Shown: positions 41,151-53,937 of the stretch, piece after piece
How positions within the stretch are numbered: position 1 is the stretch's first letter
Layout: each line of letters starts with the position of its first letter
Assembly: GCA_028023455.1 (NCBI GenBank)
Contig: JAQFVV010012498.1
Span: forward strand, 2,172,001-2,236,000
DNA: 64,000 bases
Source of the DNA: Epiperipatus broadwayi
Taxonomy: Eukaryota; Onychophora; Udeonychophora; Euonychophora; Peripatidae
Reading direction: 5' to 3'
Notes under the pieces: generated by a model
The model's input: only the letters and a program-made list of their open reading frames with translations
Databases searched by the model: none
Told to the model about the DNA's origin: nothing
Made by a program: the position numbers and the translations under genes

Positions 41151-44100
41151 AACACAATAATGACTGTTGAAAATTTAATTATTTATTGTATAATATAATG
41201 TATATTTTTTACATTTTTAGAACTATGTAGACAGCAGAGTTTTAATTTTTGATTTATTGTTAAGAAATGTTATTTAAAATTAAACTTATAAATAGTATGA
41301 ACTATCTTTTAAACAAAATGATTAATAAAACATAGCAACAATTATATTTGTATTTTAACTCTATAAGGCTGCCATATTAAATATTTCTGTCTAGACAAAA
41401 AATATATACCAAAGAGTTTTTTTATGATACTAATTTTTGTGTCTTTAACAATAATAAATTAAATTGCTGTATTGATTTTTCATAGGTTTTAACTTTTTTA
41501 GATAATGCTATTAATTTATATAATTATAAAATAATAGTTTTGAATATTGTTTACAATTTTGTGCATACTTTGTTGATTATTTTAATAATTCATTCTTTAG
41601 TGATTATAGTTGGTTTCAATTAATAAACAATTATTATATTTGATCAATAGTTTTTGAGATTATCTAAATAGCGGTTGGTGAAATTCAACGACTTATCAGA
41701 ACTACAAAAAGCATTTATATACACTGGAAAACACAAAATTTTTATATTCGTACAAAGATGTGTGCATACGAATTATATATATATTGTAATAGAATCAGAA
41801 ATATACTGACAATTGATTGGCCAAATATAACTTTCAATACCATCTCTCTAAAGTATGAGTGACGTGATGATTATAGTTTTATTCTTTCATAAAAAACTGC
41901 TACAATAGAAATTATAGTTCTACAATCATCACATAATACTTTCAACTCATTCGGTATCCGTTATTGTTTACCATACTTCTTGTTATCCTACTGATTGTTA
42001 ATTTACATATAATTAGAAATCACACACACCCATTTGGAGTATTATATTACGGTATAAGCAGATATATTTTGAGTACTACATAAAATAAAGAAAAAAGACA
42101 TTAGAAGTCGGTAAATTTCAATAAAAATGAGTAATTTAATAAAAAACTACCATCGCCGAATAATTAGTATAAATGGAGTTATAATCTCAAATAAATAAAT
42201 ATGCATTTCCTTTGATCCAAGATAATCGAAAAATAATTACAAAAATACTTCACTATTAATAAATTTCCCTATTTTTTATTTTTTCATTAAACTGACATAT
42301 AAAATATATATATATACAAAAATTTATATTTACAATATATTTATGTGTAATATGTATATATGAAAACAATTCCTGGTTGGGTATTTTAAAATACGGACTC
42401 TAATATATTTATATATTTTTTCCAAAGAGAGCGGTGCTGAATTCGGTAACCATGTGGGATGATTTAATATATATATATATTCTAACCTAATAAATGTATT
42501 CAGTAACTATAACATATAATTTCTAACCTTCTATAATTAGTAACTTTAATATAGTTTAGTTCATGCTAAGTACATCGATCGCCCTTATAGTTGGGCGGCC
42601 CATTTCTAACCTAATAAAGTATAACCGGCGACATGCGCATGCACCAATGTGCAAACTCAGCCTAGCTCAGTGGTCGGTTAGTTATAAAAAAATTCAGCTG
42701 CAGAGATATGCAGTTAAGATAAAGAAAGAAATTAAAATCATAAAATAAATTATCATCAGTACAATAAATACCTTGGGAAGAAAAATAAAACTGTCATCAT
42801 TCCCTAGTTAATAATTTAAAATAAAATAACATCCTCTCTTTATCAAAAACACATTCTCTGAGCTATAAGTATTTTCACTTTTCAACAACGATGATAACTT
42901 CTCATGTTTTTGTTAATGTTACTAAAAAAAAAAATCCACTATGTAAATCATTTTCCAATATGATCTGAAAACACGTTTCTTATAGCACAATTAAAAATTT
43001 TAACTCTTTTATGCCACAACACAATTGTAATATCAATAATAATCAATCACTTCTTAATAAAGAATAATGATAATGATAATAATAATCTCAGGGTTTCTTT
43101 GTTTACTTTACTAAAAGACTCTACAGTACTGTGCTGTCACATATGACTGGCATTCTGGTAGGCTATAGGAAACATTCACTTCATTTCAAAGCTAACGTGT
43201 CCTCACATATCATAAAGACTATAACTATTTAAAGGAATGATAAGTATGATCAATAATGACAGAATAATCACATAAAATTTTGAATAGTAAAGTTTTTCTA
43301 TCCAGAATCTCAGCCAGAATAATAAAAAGACAAGGGTACCTTTTGTATCTTTCTATCATCCATGACAACACAATAAATTAACTAAGACTAATTAATTCAA
43401 TAATTTAACGAAATGTAGCTGGAACAATATGCAGTTGGGGTTAGTAACTTGGAAATAAATTTATTCTTACAATTAAATAATGTTTAGTCTGAAGTTTGCA
43501 ATTCCATAAATAATTCTCATTAAAATAAAATGAAATGAAATATTTAGATCTGCATAAGTTTGTCTATCTGGTATATTAAGCTTTTGAGAGTTTGAAATGA
43601 TTTCGGATTCAAAAAAATGTTTTGCAAATATTGTGCAAACACACTTAGATTTAGCATACAAAAAAATGAATTCACCACGAATATTGACAAGATTATAATT
43701 TATTACCAACATAGAACTAAACAAAATATACAAATTTATTAAATAATATCACATTGATACGAAACGTAAATCAACACATTAATCTGTCTACTGTTCGGGT
43801 ACAAATTAAAATTATAAATTAATACATGTTGAAGGTCACACTATTGAACTGGATTAACTTGCTGAAACATGAATCTGATTTACCAATACACTAATCTGTA
43901 AATTTAGTAAACTTTCTATCAATCTTTTACTTTGAGTTATTATAATATTATAATATAAAGTACGCAAAATAACTACATATGATTTATGTCCTTTAATAAA
44001 ATGGGTTCAATACAATCCTTTTTAAAATATTAACTCTATTACTAATAAAGTTAAATAAGTTATGGTTTATAATTAAATAACTTATTACTAGTTATGGGTC

Positions 44101-47100
44101 ATTGATCAGAAGTCCCACTCACCATTTCATGCTTAACTTAATGTCCACCTACATTATGATAAATATTTTAATTATGAATGTTTTAATGCACGTTAAGAAT
44201 ATTTCTTAACTCTTAATTAATACTAAATATTGTGTTTGAACATTCCCTTAATAAATAAGCGTTTTAAAATACGCACTATTTTTTTTAAATTAACTTTCTT
44301 CATTGGCTTGCTTGTGAACTACCAGCAAAGCTCAGATATTGATCTCAATTACTAAGGCACTACTGATACTAAAGTGCACATTGAGGAACTAACACATCAA
44401 ATCTAATATTTACCCTTGCCATAACTTTTAAAATAGCACAATAATCAACACCTTTTATGGTGGAACTATCTCTAATTTTACATGAGGAATGCAGAATAAC
44501 AACTAATGTCTGCAGAGAAAATTACTACACTGAAGCATTTGGTGGTGTCTTGCCTATTACTCAGGCATAAAGTGTCTAGGGGTGGACTCTATATCACCTC
44601 CTAATAAAATAAGCACACACCAAATATAATCCTCTTTTGGGATTAAACAAATTAAGTATCCTAAATGCTATATAAACTGTTGATTGTTCTATTCATGAGA
44701 ATCGATCATACAGGCTGTCAAATATATCATAACCCTATATCAAAATTAATCTTCTCATGGAAAATAAAGTATTTTGGGGAGATCATTTCATCCCACAAAA
44801 TAAAATACATTATAAGTATTAAAATATGCTGAGATTAACCATATACCAATGCTACCCTTAGGCAAGATAGTAAAACACACTAATAAAAATAAACCTATAT
44901 TAAGTGTATGCTTCAATCAATATCTGAAACCAATGGACATGACAGAAGGAAAGTATAATAATTTTAATTTTAATGAAGGAATATTCAAAAGCACTCGGTA
45001 GCACACCAGCTTAAACTAAATAAAGTGGGTGTGTTATTAAAGAATAACTGTTACTAAATTACTTAATTAATATAATATAAATTCTGTTCAAACTTTAAAC
45101 AAGAAATATCTTGTTATAGCATTTTTTTCTTTTTAGAGTTACTTCTGATAAATTTAAATATTTATTTTACCCGTTAAATAAATATAAAACATTGTTCTTT
45201 TAAGTACCTAACATGCAAAGTTCATATCTTCAGTTGCATGTAATAAATCAGATATATTTTATAAATTTTACTTCATATTAAATACAAACTTAACCCAAAA
45301 TAATTATAGTAAGACATACCTTTGTCATTACAAGATCCTTAAATGTTACGTGACAGATATCAACCTTAACCTACATTGATATTATGAAAAAAACAACAAA
45401 ATCAAATGTTACAATTAGTTTTTCTTAAAAAAAAAACATTAAATAAGTAAATGCATATTATCTCATTAGCATAACTATTTTTCGGTTGAGATGTTTGTCC
45501 AGGTGAAGAATTTTCATCCGGCCACATTTTTACAAAGCACTGAAAGTAATAAACGCATTTTTTTCGTCCTTTAATGAAAAGTTTTTGTTTATTTAGCAAT
45601 TGTAATAATAATCATGTAAAGAAAATTATAGTAGAACCGAAGATTAATTCTCAATTGAATTATAATAATAAAATTTGGATCCAAGAAAAAATAAACGAAT
45701 ATTATAACATAGACGATAAACACACATTATTTAATTAGCTAGCTTATTTATTAAAGAAAATGCACACTTTTTCCTATAGATTAGTATGATAATAACTGCA
45801 GTCGATTTATAGCATGCATGAAATTATAAGAATTCCACTTTGCATATAGCATACTATATATTTTACTTTTATTCTTAAGTCATTAAAGATATTAATTTAT
45901 CATTCATAATCTTAGAATTTTATTTTCCAATAGTAATTTTTCCCTTAAAGAATGCACGTATTTAATTTCACATTTATTTTAATAAAGTTTTTATTTTTCC
46001 TTAAAAAAAAAATATGCAGGTATATAGCTTATTATTATTATGATTATTAATCTTTCTAGACAATTCTTAGTGAACAAAATATATTCCCAGGTATAAGATG
46101 GCATTATTTAGAAACGCAGACGATATATACTTAAAAGAAGCGCTAAAATGTTTCTAGTTCTTTTTTTTCTTAATATTCTTTCTATTTATTTTTCTTCTGT
46201 ACCAGAAAAATACTACCAAAGAACAAGTTATTAGAGAATTATTTCCAAATTGTAAAATATCTATTTTCCTTAATTTAAGTAAAATAGGACTTTGCCTGAT
46301 CCTTGTAGTTAATTCTTTCATTTTTTTAACTCTGTTGAAAAACTTTAACTTTCATGAAGCAATAAATTTTAAATGTAGAAAGTTTTTAAATAGCAAAGAA
46401 GGCATAGAAAGTCAAGATATCTTACTAAAAGATTCAGCAATGCATTTTCTATAGCACTTTCCTTAAATTATACATTTATTTCTGCAAAATTTTTAAAAAA
46501 TTGTGTTACCAACTGTTATATCTTTGAAGAGCAGAAGGCAGATTATTATAAAAATGATTGGAGTATGAAATTGGTCATTGTTTTTCTTCTAGAGACCTCT
46601 TCCAAGAAAAACAATACATTCATATAGTTTTCAGTATTATTTAAATGGATTACAAAGTAGTTTAATGATGAAAATAATAAGTACATTCAAATCAACAATA
46701 ATCATTTGTGGTTTTAATTACACATAAATTATTTTCTTCAAAAATGAATTTACCAGAAATTACTTTTTTCTTAGAATAAGATGATCTTAAAGTTATTTAA
46801 TTGACATTTATGTTTTTCTTTTCTTCTCTACCCATCTAAAAACTAATTACAGTTTATTGTATTTGTTTTACATTATATTAATTTGCTCTAATAACAATAT
46901 CTTAATTAAATTATTCATGTTTTTTTAAAAAACATGATATTGCATTAGGGAATATATATATATATGATCATTATTTATGTAAATAAAATTCATTAAGACA
47001 AAACAAAAAAAAGACAACAAAAACAATGATGTAAATAATTTTTTTTAAAAAAGTGCTTTAAATATAACTATCCCAATTAAAGATATATACTTTAACAACA

Positions 47101-48370
47101 CCATAATGGAAAAAAAATCTCACCTTCTTATATTCTTGAGTCGATTATATATAAAAGTTTTGTGTGAACAAGGATCTGGTTGTATATAAACATATTATAC
47201 TCATATCCATGATTGTCATGATTGGATCTTCTTTTTTTTGTAGTGATATCCTTTTGATTTTCATTGAATCCTGTTGTGTTGCTTTTAAACTTTTGATTTG
47301 TCTTGTTAAATTCAATTTTCACTTCCTTATGTAATTTGATTCTAAATAAATAATTTTAAAAAAGGCATTTACCTTTAAATCCAGTTACCTTAATTAATTT
47401 GAGTAGAACAGCATTTATTTCAAAGACAGATTTCATATTTTATATTAGATCATTTTAAACATTCTCATTTCAGACAGGTTTTATACTAAGAGTCTTTAGG
47501 AGGATGATATGGTAGGTAGACATTTTCAGGTAAGATTGGATTTCAAATAGCACTTCAAAAAGGGGTTTGCACTTCAACATTAGAGTTACCATGTCAGAAT
47601 TAATATTTTCGATGTTTTTATAATATAATACAACTGCTTATTCATGAGAAATATTCAAATACTTTATTTTCCATGGTGAATAGCGCTTCATTAGTGATTT
47701 AAAATTAATTTGCCACTAATATGATTTTTTAATGGCCAATCTAGATTTTATTCAAATATTAAATTATAGTCTCTGCTACCGAAATAATCTCTTAAACAAA
47801 TCAATCAAAAAGAGAACGAATATCTAACCAATGCAAGATTCATCAGGATAAAAAAATGATAAAAAAAATATCCATTATATTTTTCCTCTCTTTTTTTCCT
47901 TTTTCATTTTAATTAAGATTGTCTTCTAATTGATTTAAAACTAATATCGAAAGACAAAAAACCTTTCACTAAAAAACAAAAAACAAAATAAAAACAAGAT
48001 AATCCTAAGCTAGTCACAATAAATTGATTATATTTAAATTTGCAGAATAGGTACTTAAAAAATAAATTAACAGAGGAGAAAAAAATCAAAAATTTTATAA
48101 AGCTTTACTAGTATTTTTTATAAATGTTAACTACACAAAGTTAACAAAATTTGCTAATATTTGAGTAAGACACCCTTTCTACTATAAAAAGGCATATTTA
48201 TTTTGCAGAGAAAAAGATACTGGGTGTAAACCTAGGTACAGGTATTATAATAATGTGCCAGTACATTATATAGTGGAAAGCACAAATTATTAGAGAGATA
48301 AACCTGCTAACTTCAATGTGCAAAGATATTTAGTATAATATATGTCTGAAGGTTTGTAATGATGGTATAT
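41151..48370. other. Long AT-rich stretch without recognisable genes
   Basis: No supported gene. A less AT-rich patch at about 42540-42710 contains CCTAGCTCAGTGGTCGGTTAG, which resembles a tRNA A box, but no B box follows. A perfect 20-base palindrome CATGTTTTTTAAAAAACATG lies near 46917. The patch at 44290-44600 is also less AT-rich but unrecognised. Confidence 0.5.
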
Positions 48371-48589
48371 TATAAGATGTAATAGGTTGGACTATTTCCA
48401 TCATTTATGAGTGAATGTTGAATGTATCGAAAATTTTAAATTTTATTTAAACTTTCCAAATACATCAACTTGTTAGTAATAACACACAAATAGACAATAC
48501 AGGTTAGTAATTACACAATGTTTCAAGTAGTATTATTCTCCACTCTTCTTCAGGTGTTGCTGGCCTATATGCACAGTGACAATATTTGC

Positions 48590-48668
48590 TTAGAAGTTGA
48601 ACTCACACCTTTAGATTTTTGAATATTGAATTTAAGGCAAACGCTCTACCAACTGAGCTATTCTGTCA
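48590..48668 (-). ncRNA. tRNA-derived promoter region, left arm
   Basis: The minus strand reads ATAGCTCAGTTGGTAGAGC, a good A box, at about 48643-48662. It is followed downstream by GTGAGTTCAACTTC, a weak match to the B box GGTTCGANTCC, at about 48594-48607. The cloverleaf is not intact, so this is a SINE-type head, not a working tRNA gene. It points away from the palindrome centre. Confidence 0.6.
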
Positions 48669-48747
48669 AAGGTAACATATAGTAGAATTTGATATATTTA
48701 TATATGAGGGTTGCTTCAAATATATCAATTTTCTACTATATTTTGCC

Positions 48748-48830
48748 TTTGACAGAATAGCTCAGTTGGTAGAGCATTTGCCTTAAATTCAATATTCAAG
48801 AATCTAAAGTGTGAGTTCAACTTCTAAGCG
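48748..48830 (+). ncRNA. tRNA-derived promoter region, right arm
   Basis: Mirror of the left arm: GACAGAATAGCTCAGTTGG followed by TAGAGC gives the A box at about 48755-48774, and GTGAGTTCAACTTC near 48811-48824 gives a weak B box. Pol III transcription from it would run rightward through the hammerhead-like core at 48864-48897. Confidence 0.6.
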
Positions 48831-49045
48831 AATATTGTCACTGTGCATATAGTTCAGCAACACCTGAAGAAGAGTGGAGAATAATACTACTCGAAACATT
48901 GTGTAATTACTAACCTGTATTGTCTATTTGTGTGTTATTACTAACAAGTTGATGTATTTGGAAAGTTTAAATAAAGTTTAAAATTTTTGATACATTCAAC
49001 ATTCACTCATAAATGATGTAAATAGTCTAACCTATCACATCTTAT

Positions 49046-49326
49046 ATTTAGTATAATGTCTCCAAGTGTCAATATCCTAATGAAAAAAATGAAGATGAAA
49101 CATGTCTATTCATCTCTAAATTCTTATAAAGATTTTTAGATAAACTCTAACAATAAGGAAATTTGATTTAAATTTCATGCTCACCAGTTATAGAGTATAT
49201 TTAAATGTTCATTTAAGAACTTGAGAATGAATGAAAGTATCTCATTTTTATTCTTTGCATCAAACCTTTATACTGGTTGGCATTGCACTAAATATCATAG
49301 TATATTTAAGTTAGCAATTTTATCCC

Positions 49327-49330
<4 letters not shown>
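49046..49330. other. AT-rich spacer
   Basis: No feature seen between the palindrome and the microsatellite that follows it. Confidence 0.5.

Positions 49331-49369
<39 letters not shown>
49331..49369. repeat. (AT)n microsatellite
   Basis: About 19 uninterrupted AT dinucleotides. Confidence 0.95.
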
Positions 49370-49372
<3 letters not shown>

Positions 49373-51650
49373 AAAATGAAATTATACCTCAAACTGATCT
49401 TATTGTATAAATTAATAATCCAAAATTATAAAAGAAAATATCTCTATTTTCATGATAGCCATTCTTTAAATCTGATCATAATAAGAGCAGTATTTAGTTA
49501 CCTTTAAGATACTTTAAAAAAAAAAAACCATGAGATGTAGAATCATGAAATAATTATATTGTAAAATCATGAAATCACAGTATCACCAATAAAACTAAAA
49601 AATATTTGATCTACTGAATAAAAAATTAAAATTAATTTAAACAAATAATTTTTTTTAGTTAACAAGTAATAATGCATATAGAAATTGACTATTTGTAAAA
49701 TATTTCGGAAACAGTATTATTTTAATAAAAATTATATACATCAAAGACCTATCAACATGTCTTTCCAATAACAGACTATATTCTAATTTTAACTTTTATA
49801 ATATTAACAGTAAATAATAAAACGTATCACTATAGAAATTAACAGTTTGCAATTGTATAAGAAGATTGATTTAAATCCATATTTTACAAAAAATAAACTA
49901 TATTATTCAGTAAATAAATAAAATTAAAATACTCATAATATAATTTTCCAAACATAAAATTATTATAAGAATAAAATAATATATGTTCAAGCTTTTTCTG
50001 CTTATGTAGATATTGACTCATATATTGTAACATATAGTAATCAGTCTAAATATGATAAGAACAATTTAAAATTTTTTATTAGCTTATTGCAGAATTGATA
50101 TTATTTAAAATTGTATACATTATAAAATAATCTTCAAATTTTCAATATGTCATCTATATGTTATAAATTAATAATTTTTGAAAATTTATGTATTAAATTC
50201 TGAAATTGTGGTAAAGCAATTTAAAATTGATTTTCATTTAAACATACACTATGTTAAAAATTAGTAATAGGCAACATGTTTACATGTGGATAAATAATAT
50301 AAAAATAAAACTAATAAAGCAATTTTCATGTTAGTTTATGTTTAATATTACAATGATTTAGAATAGTTACTATAACTTTAATTTAATACTGTAAAGTGTA
50401 TGTATATTATTCTATCTGTTAAATTTAAGAAAATATTATCTTAAAATTCTAGTAAAAATTATCATTTAACTAATATCATTTGTCTAATATGAGGACACAT
50501 AAATAAACAAAGAAGTAGTTTATATTAATATTTGTGATTTATATATTTTTAAATTTATTAAGACTGCACAATATTTTATTTTAAAATATTTGTTAGATAT
50601 TATTTTGCAATGTAAAATATTTAAATTTTCAAATAATGTGGCAATTTCTTTAAAAGAAAAATTCTTGAATAAGAAAAAATATATTTTGCAGTCTAAACAA
50701 AAGAAAATTGACAACAAGAGTAAATAAGTTAAAATATTTTTAAGTAAATGAGGAATCTCATTGCTTCACTATGGCAACGATGATTAAATCCTGACAACCG
50801 ATAAGTATATTGCATAGGATGAATTTTTACTTTTTTAACTAGACTTTCTTTTCTGAGACATTAATTGTGTGTTAATAGATTTTAAATTTAGCGATATTTA
50901 CTAGTAGTCATTTTAAAAAATGCAAAACTAAAGTTCATGAAGCATTTTACCTTAGATCAATTGCCCTTTGGGATTGTCTAAGGTAATAGTATCGTAAAAC
51001 ATTGTGATAAAAGAAAAGCATAAGTTAATGGAAAATAAAGAATATTTGTGAAAACTCAATGTTGTCAAAATATCTAAGAAAATTTTGGAATATTTTATTC
51101 ACACAATCTGGCAAATGCATGGATAAATCCATTAATTTTGGATAAATAACTTATTGTGAACATCTGCATTAATTACTTATAAAATAATTGCATCTTTATA
51201 AGCATTCTACAAAATTAGTGATATTGGGAGTAATGATCTTTTAAGTATTGCATTATATTAAAATCTACTACAAAGTGAAAGCATTGAGGGAATTGTTTCT
51301 ATGGGAAAATATGGACTTTAAAAGACTTTTATTTATTAGTTATTTTCATGATTATTATTGTTAATAATAATACAAAAATTTCATAATATACTATTGCTAG
51401 ATAGGTAAAGGTTAAAGAAAAGCAATCTCAGGTAAAATATATTACATTATTTAAAAGTTTATATTTAAATTTAATAATACTATTTTATTTGTGTGCTTAT
51501 TTGTAGTTAAAGCAAAATGTTTTAAAAGTATTTGTTTCAAATTAATATATAAAATTATTTCCTTTACTCCATTATGTTTTATTTATTTTACAGGGTACTA
51601 GTGCATTGTCCTATATACCAAGATGGTATCTTGTATTTATAATAAATGTA
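49370..51650. other. AT-rich stretch without genes
   Basis: No coding signal. One short imperfect hairpin at 50948-50986 (arms TTACCTTAGA / TCTAAGGTAA) is described under findings. Confidence 0.55.
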
Positions 51651-51653
51651 GTT

Positions 51654-51715
51654 TCAAGCCAATAAACATCACATGATCACCATTTCTTATGCTTGCTCTT
51701 AATAGCCTGTTTGAA
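51654..51715. repeat. Interspersed repeat, family A, fragment
   Basis: Contains CAAGCCAATAAACATCAC, then ATGATCACCATTTCTTATG and CTTGCTCT, the first ~60 bases of family A, then diverges. Confidence 0.75.
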
Positions 51716-52129
51716 AAAACGTAGTTTCAGAGCGTACAATTTTTTTTTTTTTTACTTGTTACACTAAAAAAATATTAATAACGTAAATTAAAAAAAAATT
51801 CAGATAAATTTCATTAAGAACTTTATTATTTTTTATTTATAATGTGGAAGTAATGAGACACTCTGCATATTGTCATACTTTGTTTTAATTTGGCATACTT
51901 CTTTTTGCCAGTAATATTTTTGCAAAATTTTCTTAATAATCAAAGTTTGGGACCTTCATAGCACAGAACATAGTTCACTGGAGTATTTCCAAAGATACAG
52001 GATCCTGCCTTTCCCAAAAGTGTGTGTTAATGGTTATAATATGACACCTTATATGCAAACAGCCCTATAATGTCAATGTAATGTGAAATCTTGTTTAAAT
52101 AGAATATCCATTTATAAAGGAATGTGATC

Positions 52130-52640
52130 CAAAAGCTCCAAAATTCTGTCTCTGATTGCATTCAGATTTATTTACAGCAGGAATAGAAATTCAATGGCTA
52201 TTGGGAAAGATCAGTGTGATTTGTCCAACAACATTATAATAAATTGAAACAATTATGTGAGGAAAGTGTTTACAGCTAGCCTTTTATTTCATCCATCATA
52301 CAAAATCAGAGGTACTAACAGAATTGTCTAAATCAATGAAACTCTTCCTATCAAGTATAAAAATTATCAGGGGTGAATACCTTTTCAACAGTGGTTATTT
52401 TCTAGCTCATGCAGAGAAATCAATGAGTGTTTCATTATAACTATTCCAGGTAGAAGAACAGTTCTTATGGATGCAATAAAACAAAATGTCACAGATGTAT
52501 CTATAATTTATTTAGACTATTGGAAGTCATATACAAGTGATGAATTAAGGTATGCAAAATTTGAACATTTGCAAGTGAATCACCACTATGAAAAAATGGA
52601 GAATCTGGTCTAATAGTGAAACAAAAAACACTAGATTAAT
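52130..52640 (+). pseudogene. Merlin-like (ISXO2/IS1016-type) DDE transposase remnant
   Basis: Reading across stops, the plus strand gives KIRGTNRIV-INET, then QQWLFS near CREINECFIITIPGRR, LMDAIKQNV, IYLDYWKSY and LQVNHHYE. These match in order the ISXO2-like DDE domain: K-GG-G--VEIDE, WVFGG, CRET-ECF-VPVPDR, LLPII, I-SDCWKAY and VNHS-NFV. The aspartate/glutamate set appears as INET (E present, first D changed to N) and YLDYWKSY. Such enzymes cut and paste DNA transposons. Several stops make it inactive. I found no terminal inverted repeats with confidence. Confidence 0.72.
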
Positions 52641-53489
52641 ACATGACAACACCTGAATTTTTAGTTAGTAGAATTTATGTGGCATCAAATGCACCACCAA
52701 CACAATTCATTTGTGGTAATTTTGGAGACCATTAGGAATTTCAGCTCACTGATGTGAATATTCCTCACTTATACTTATAGCATTTTTTTTTAATAAGTTA
52801 ATATAAAAATAATAAATAAAGTGTAAATATTATATTAATTTTTCCAGAATGAATTAGTTTTTTAAATAACAGTATTGAAAATTAAAATGTAAATATTAAA
52901 TATGATGTTTCATAGCATCCATTTTTTGTAACTTCCTGTCACAACTTGAACCTGTATATTTATCAAAATATGAGCTGCCATCTTAGAAGTTAAAAAAAAC
53001 ACACAAGAACCTTTTACAGTATTCTTATAGTCACCAGGAAATTAATTCTTTTGATTTTATGTTGTCTCATTATACAGTAAAGGAAAATTCCAAGTGACTT
53101 ATACTGATGCCTATGAAGACATTATTTGAATGCCATATATTTTTATAGAATCATATATAAAAGAATTTGAAATCTAAAGGCACCCATTTTTACATATATT
53201 AATAATGAAGTAAATGCAATTAATAAAAATTGGTAATAAAATAATAAAAAATTTTGTATGAAAGAAAAACATTAAAGATCAATGAAGTTATATTATAAAA
53301 AATAAAGATCAAACAAAACATATTTAGTGAGTATGATTTATCAGAATTGTTATAAAATCACTTCTTCTTTTCTTGAACTATCTTTTTTGATATCTTTTAA
53401 TTTGTTTTAACAACATATTGGTGAAAACCCATTCTAGAAATATTAAGTATATTTTATGTAATATAGAGAAAGGAATAAATCTTAGGTCA

Positions 53490-53937
53490 TATGCTTTTAT
53501 AAATTTGCACACACTCACCTACAAACATCAGTTCAAAAAGCATAAGTGTTATGCTTAAAGAGTATTATTATATAAGCTAATCTTTGTTCACCATGCTGAA
53601 ATAAGGGTTTTAACCTTTGTATGCCTGATATATAACTTGACAAATGAATTGTACAAACTTATTCATTATATAACAGGAGAGAGATAGAATCTCATTTTTA
53701 ACTACCTGCAATTAGAAATAAATATTAAATTTTGAATTTACTATAATAAATAGTCTATTTATATAGTTCCTGATTATACATGTAATATAGAAAAGGCACA
53801 CAATAGGTTAAAGTCCTGATTTCAGCATTGTGAACAAAGGTCAACTTATATAATGATAAACTCTAAGCATAAGTGGTCCAGTTATGCTTTTTAAATTGAT
53901 GCTTATAGATGAGTACATATAAATTCATAAAAGTGCA
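53490..53937. repeat. Foldback element, family D relative
   Basis: Arms at about 53490-53626 and 53785-53937 are inverted copies (shared blocks: AAAAAGCATAA, TTATATAAG, CTTTGTTCAC, ATGCTGAAAT). The order of blocks matches the elements at 20497-21020. Diverged and non-coding. Confidence 0.72.

Larger units (their letters stand above)
48373..49045. repeat. Large palindrome, family F, with tRNA-like promoter and hammerhead-like core in each arm
   Basis: Two ~315-base arms mirror each other almost completely around a spacer of about 20-40 bases (centre near 48705). Reading outward from the centre, each arm has a tRNA-like A box, a B-box-like block, a hammerhead-like core and a tail to the TAAGATGTGATAGG-type end. 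There is no ORF. Cores lie at 48520-48553 (minus) and 48864-48897 (plus). Confidence 0.88.

Noticed and set aside
42655-42685. tRNA-like CTAGCTCAGTGGTCGGTTAG
   Set aside because: The A-box match stands alone, and the sequence that follows is poly-A without anticodon arm or B box.
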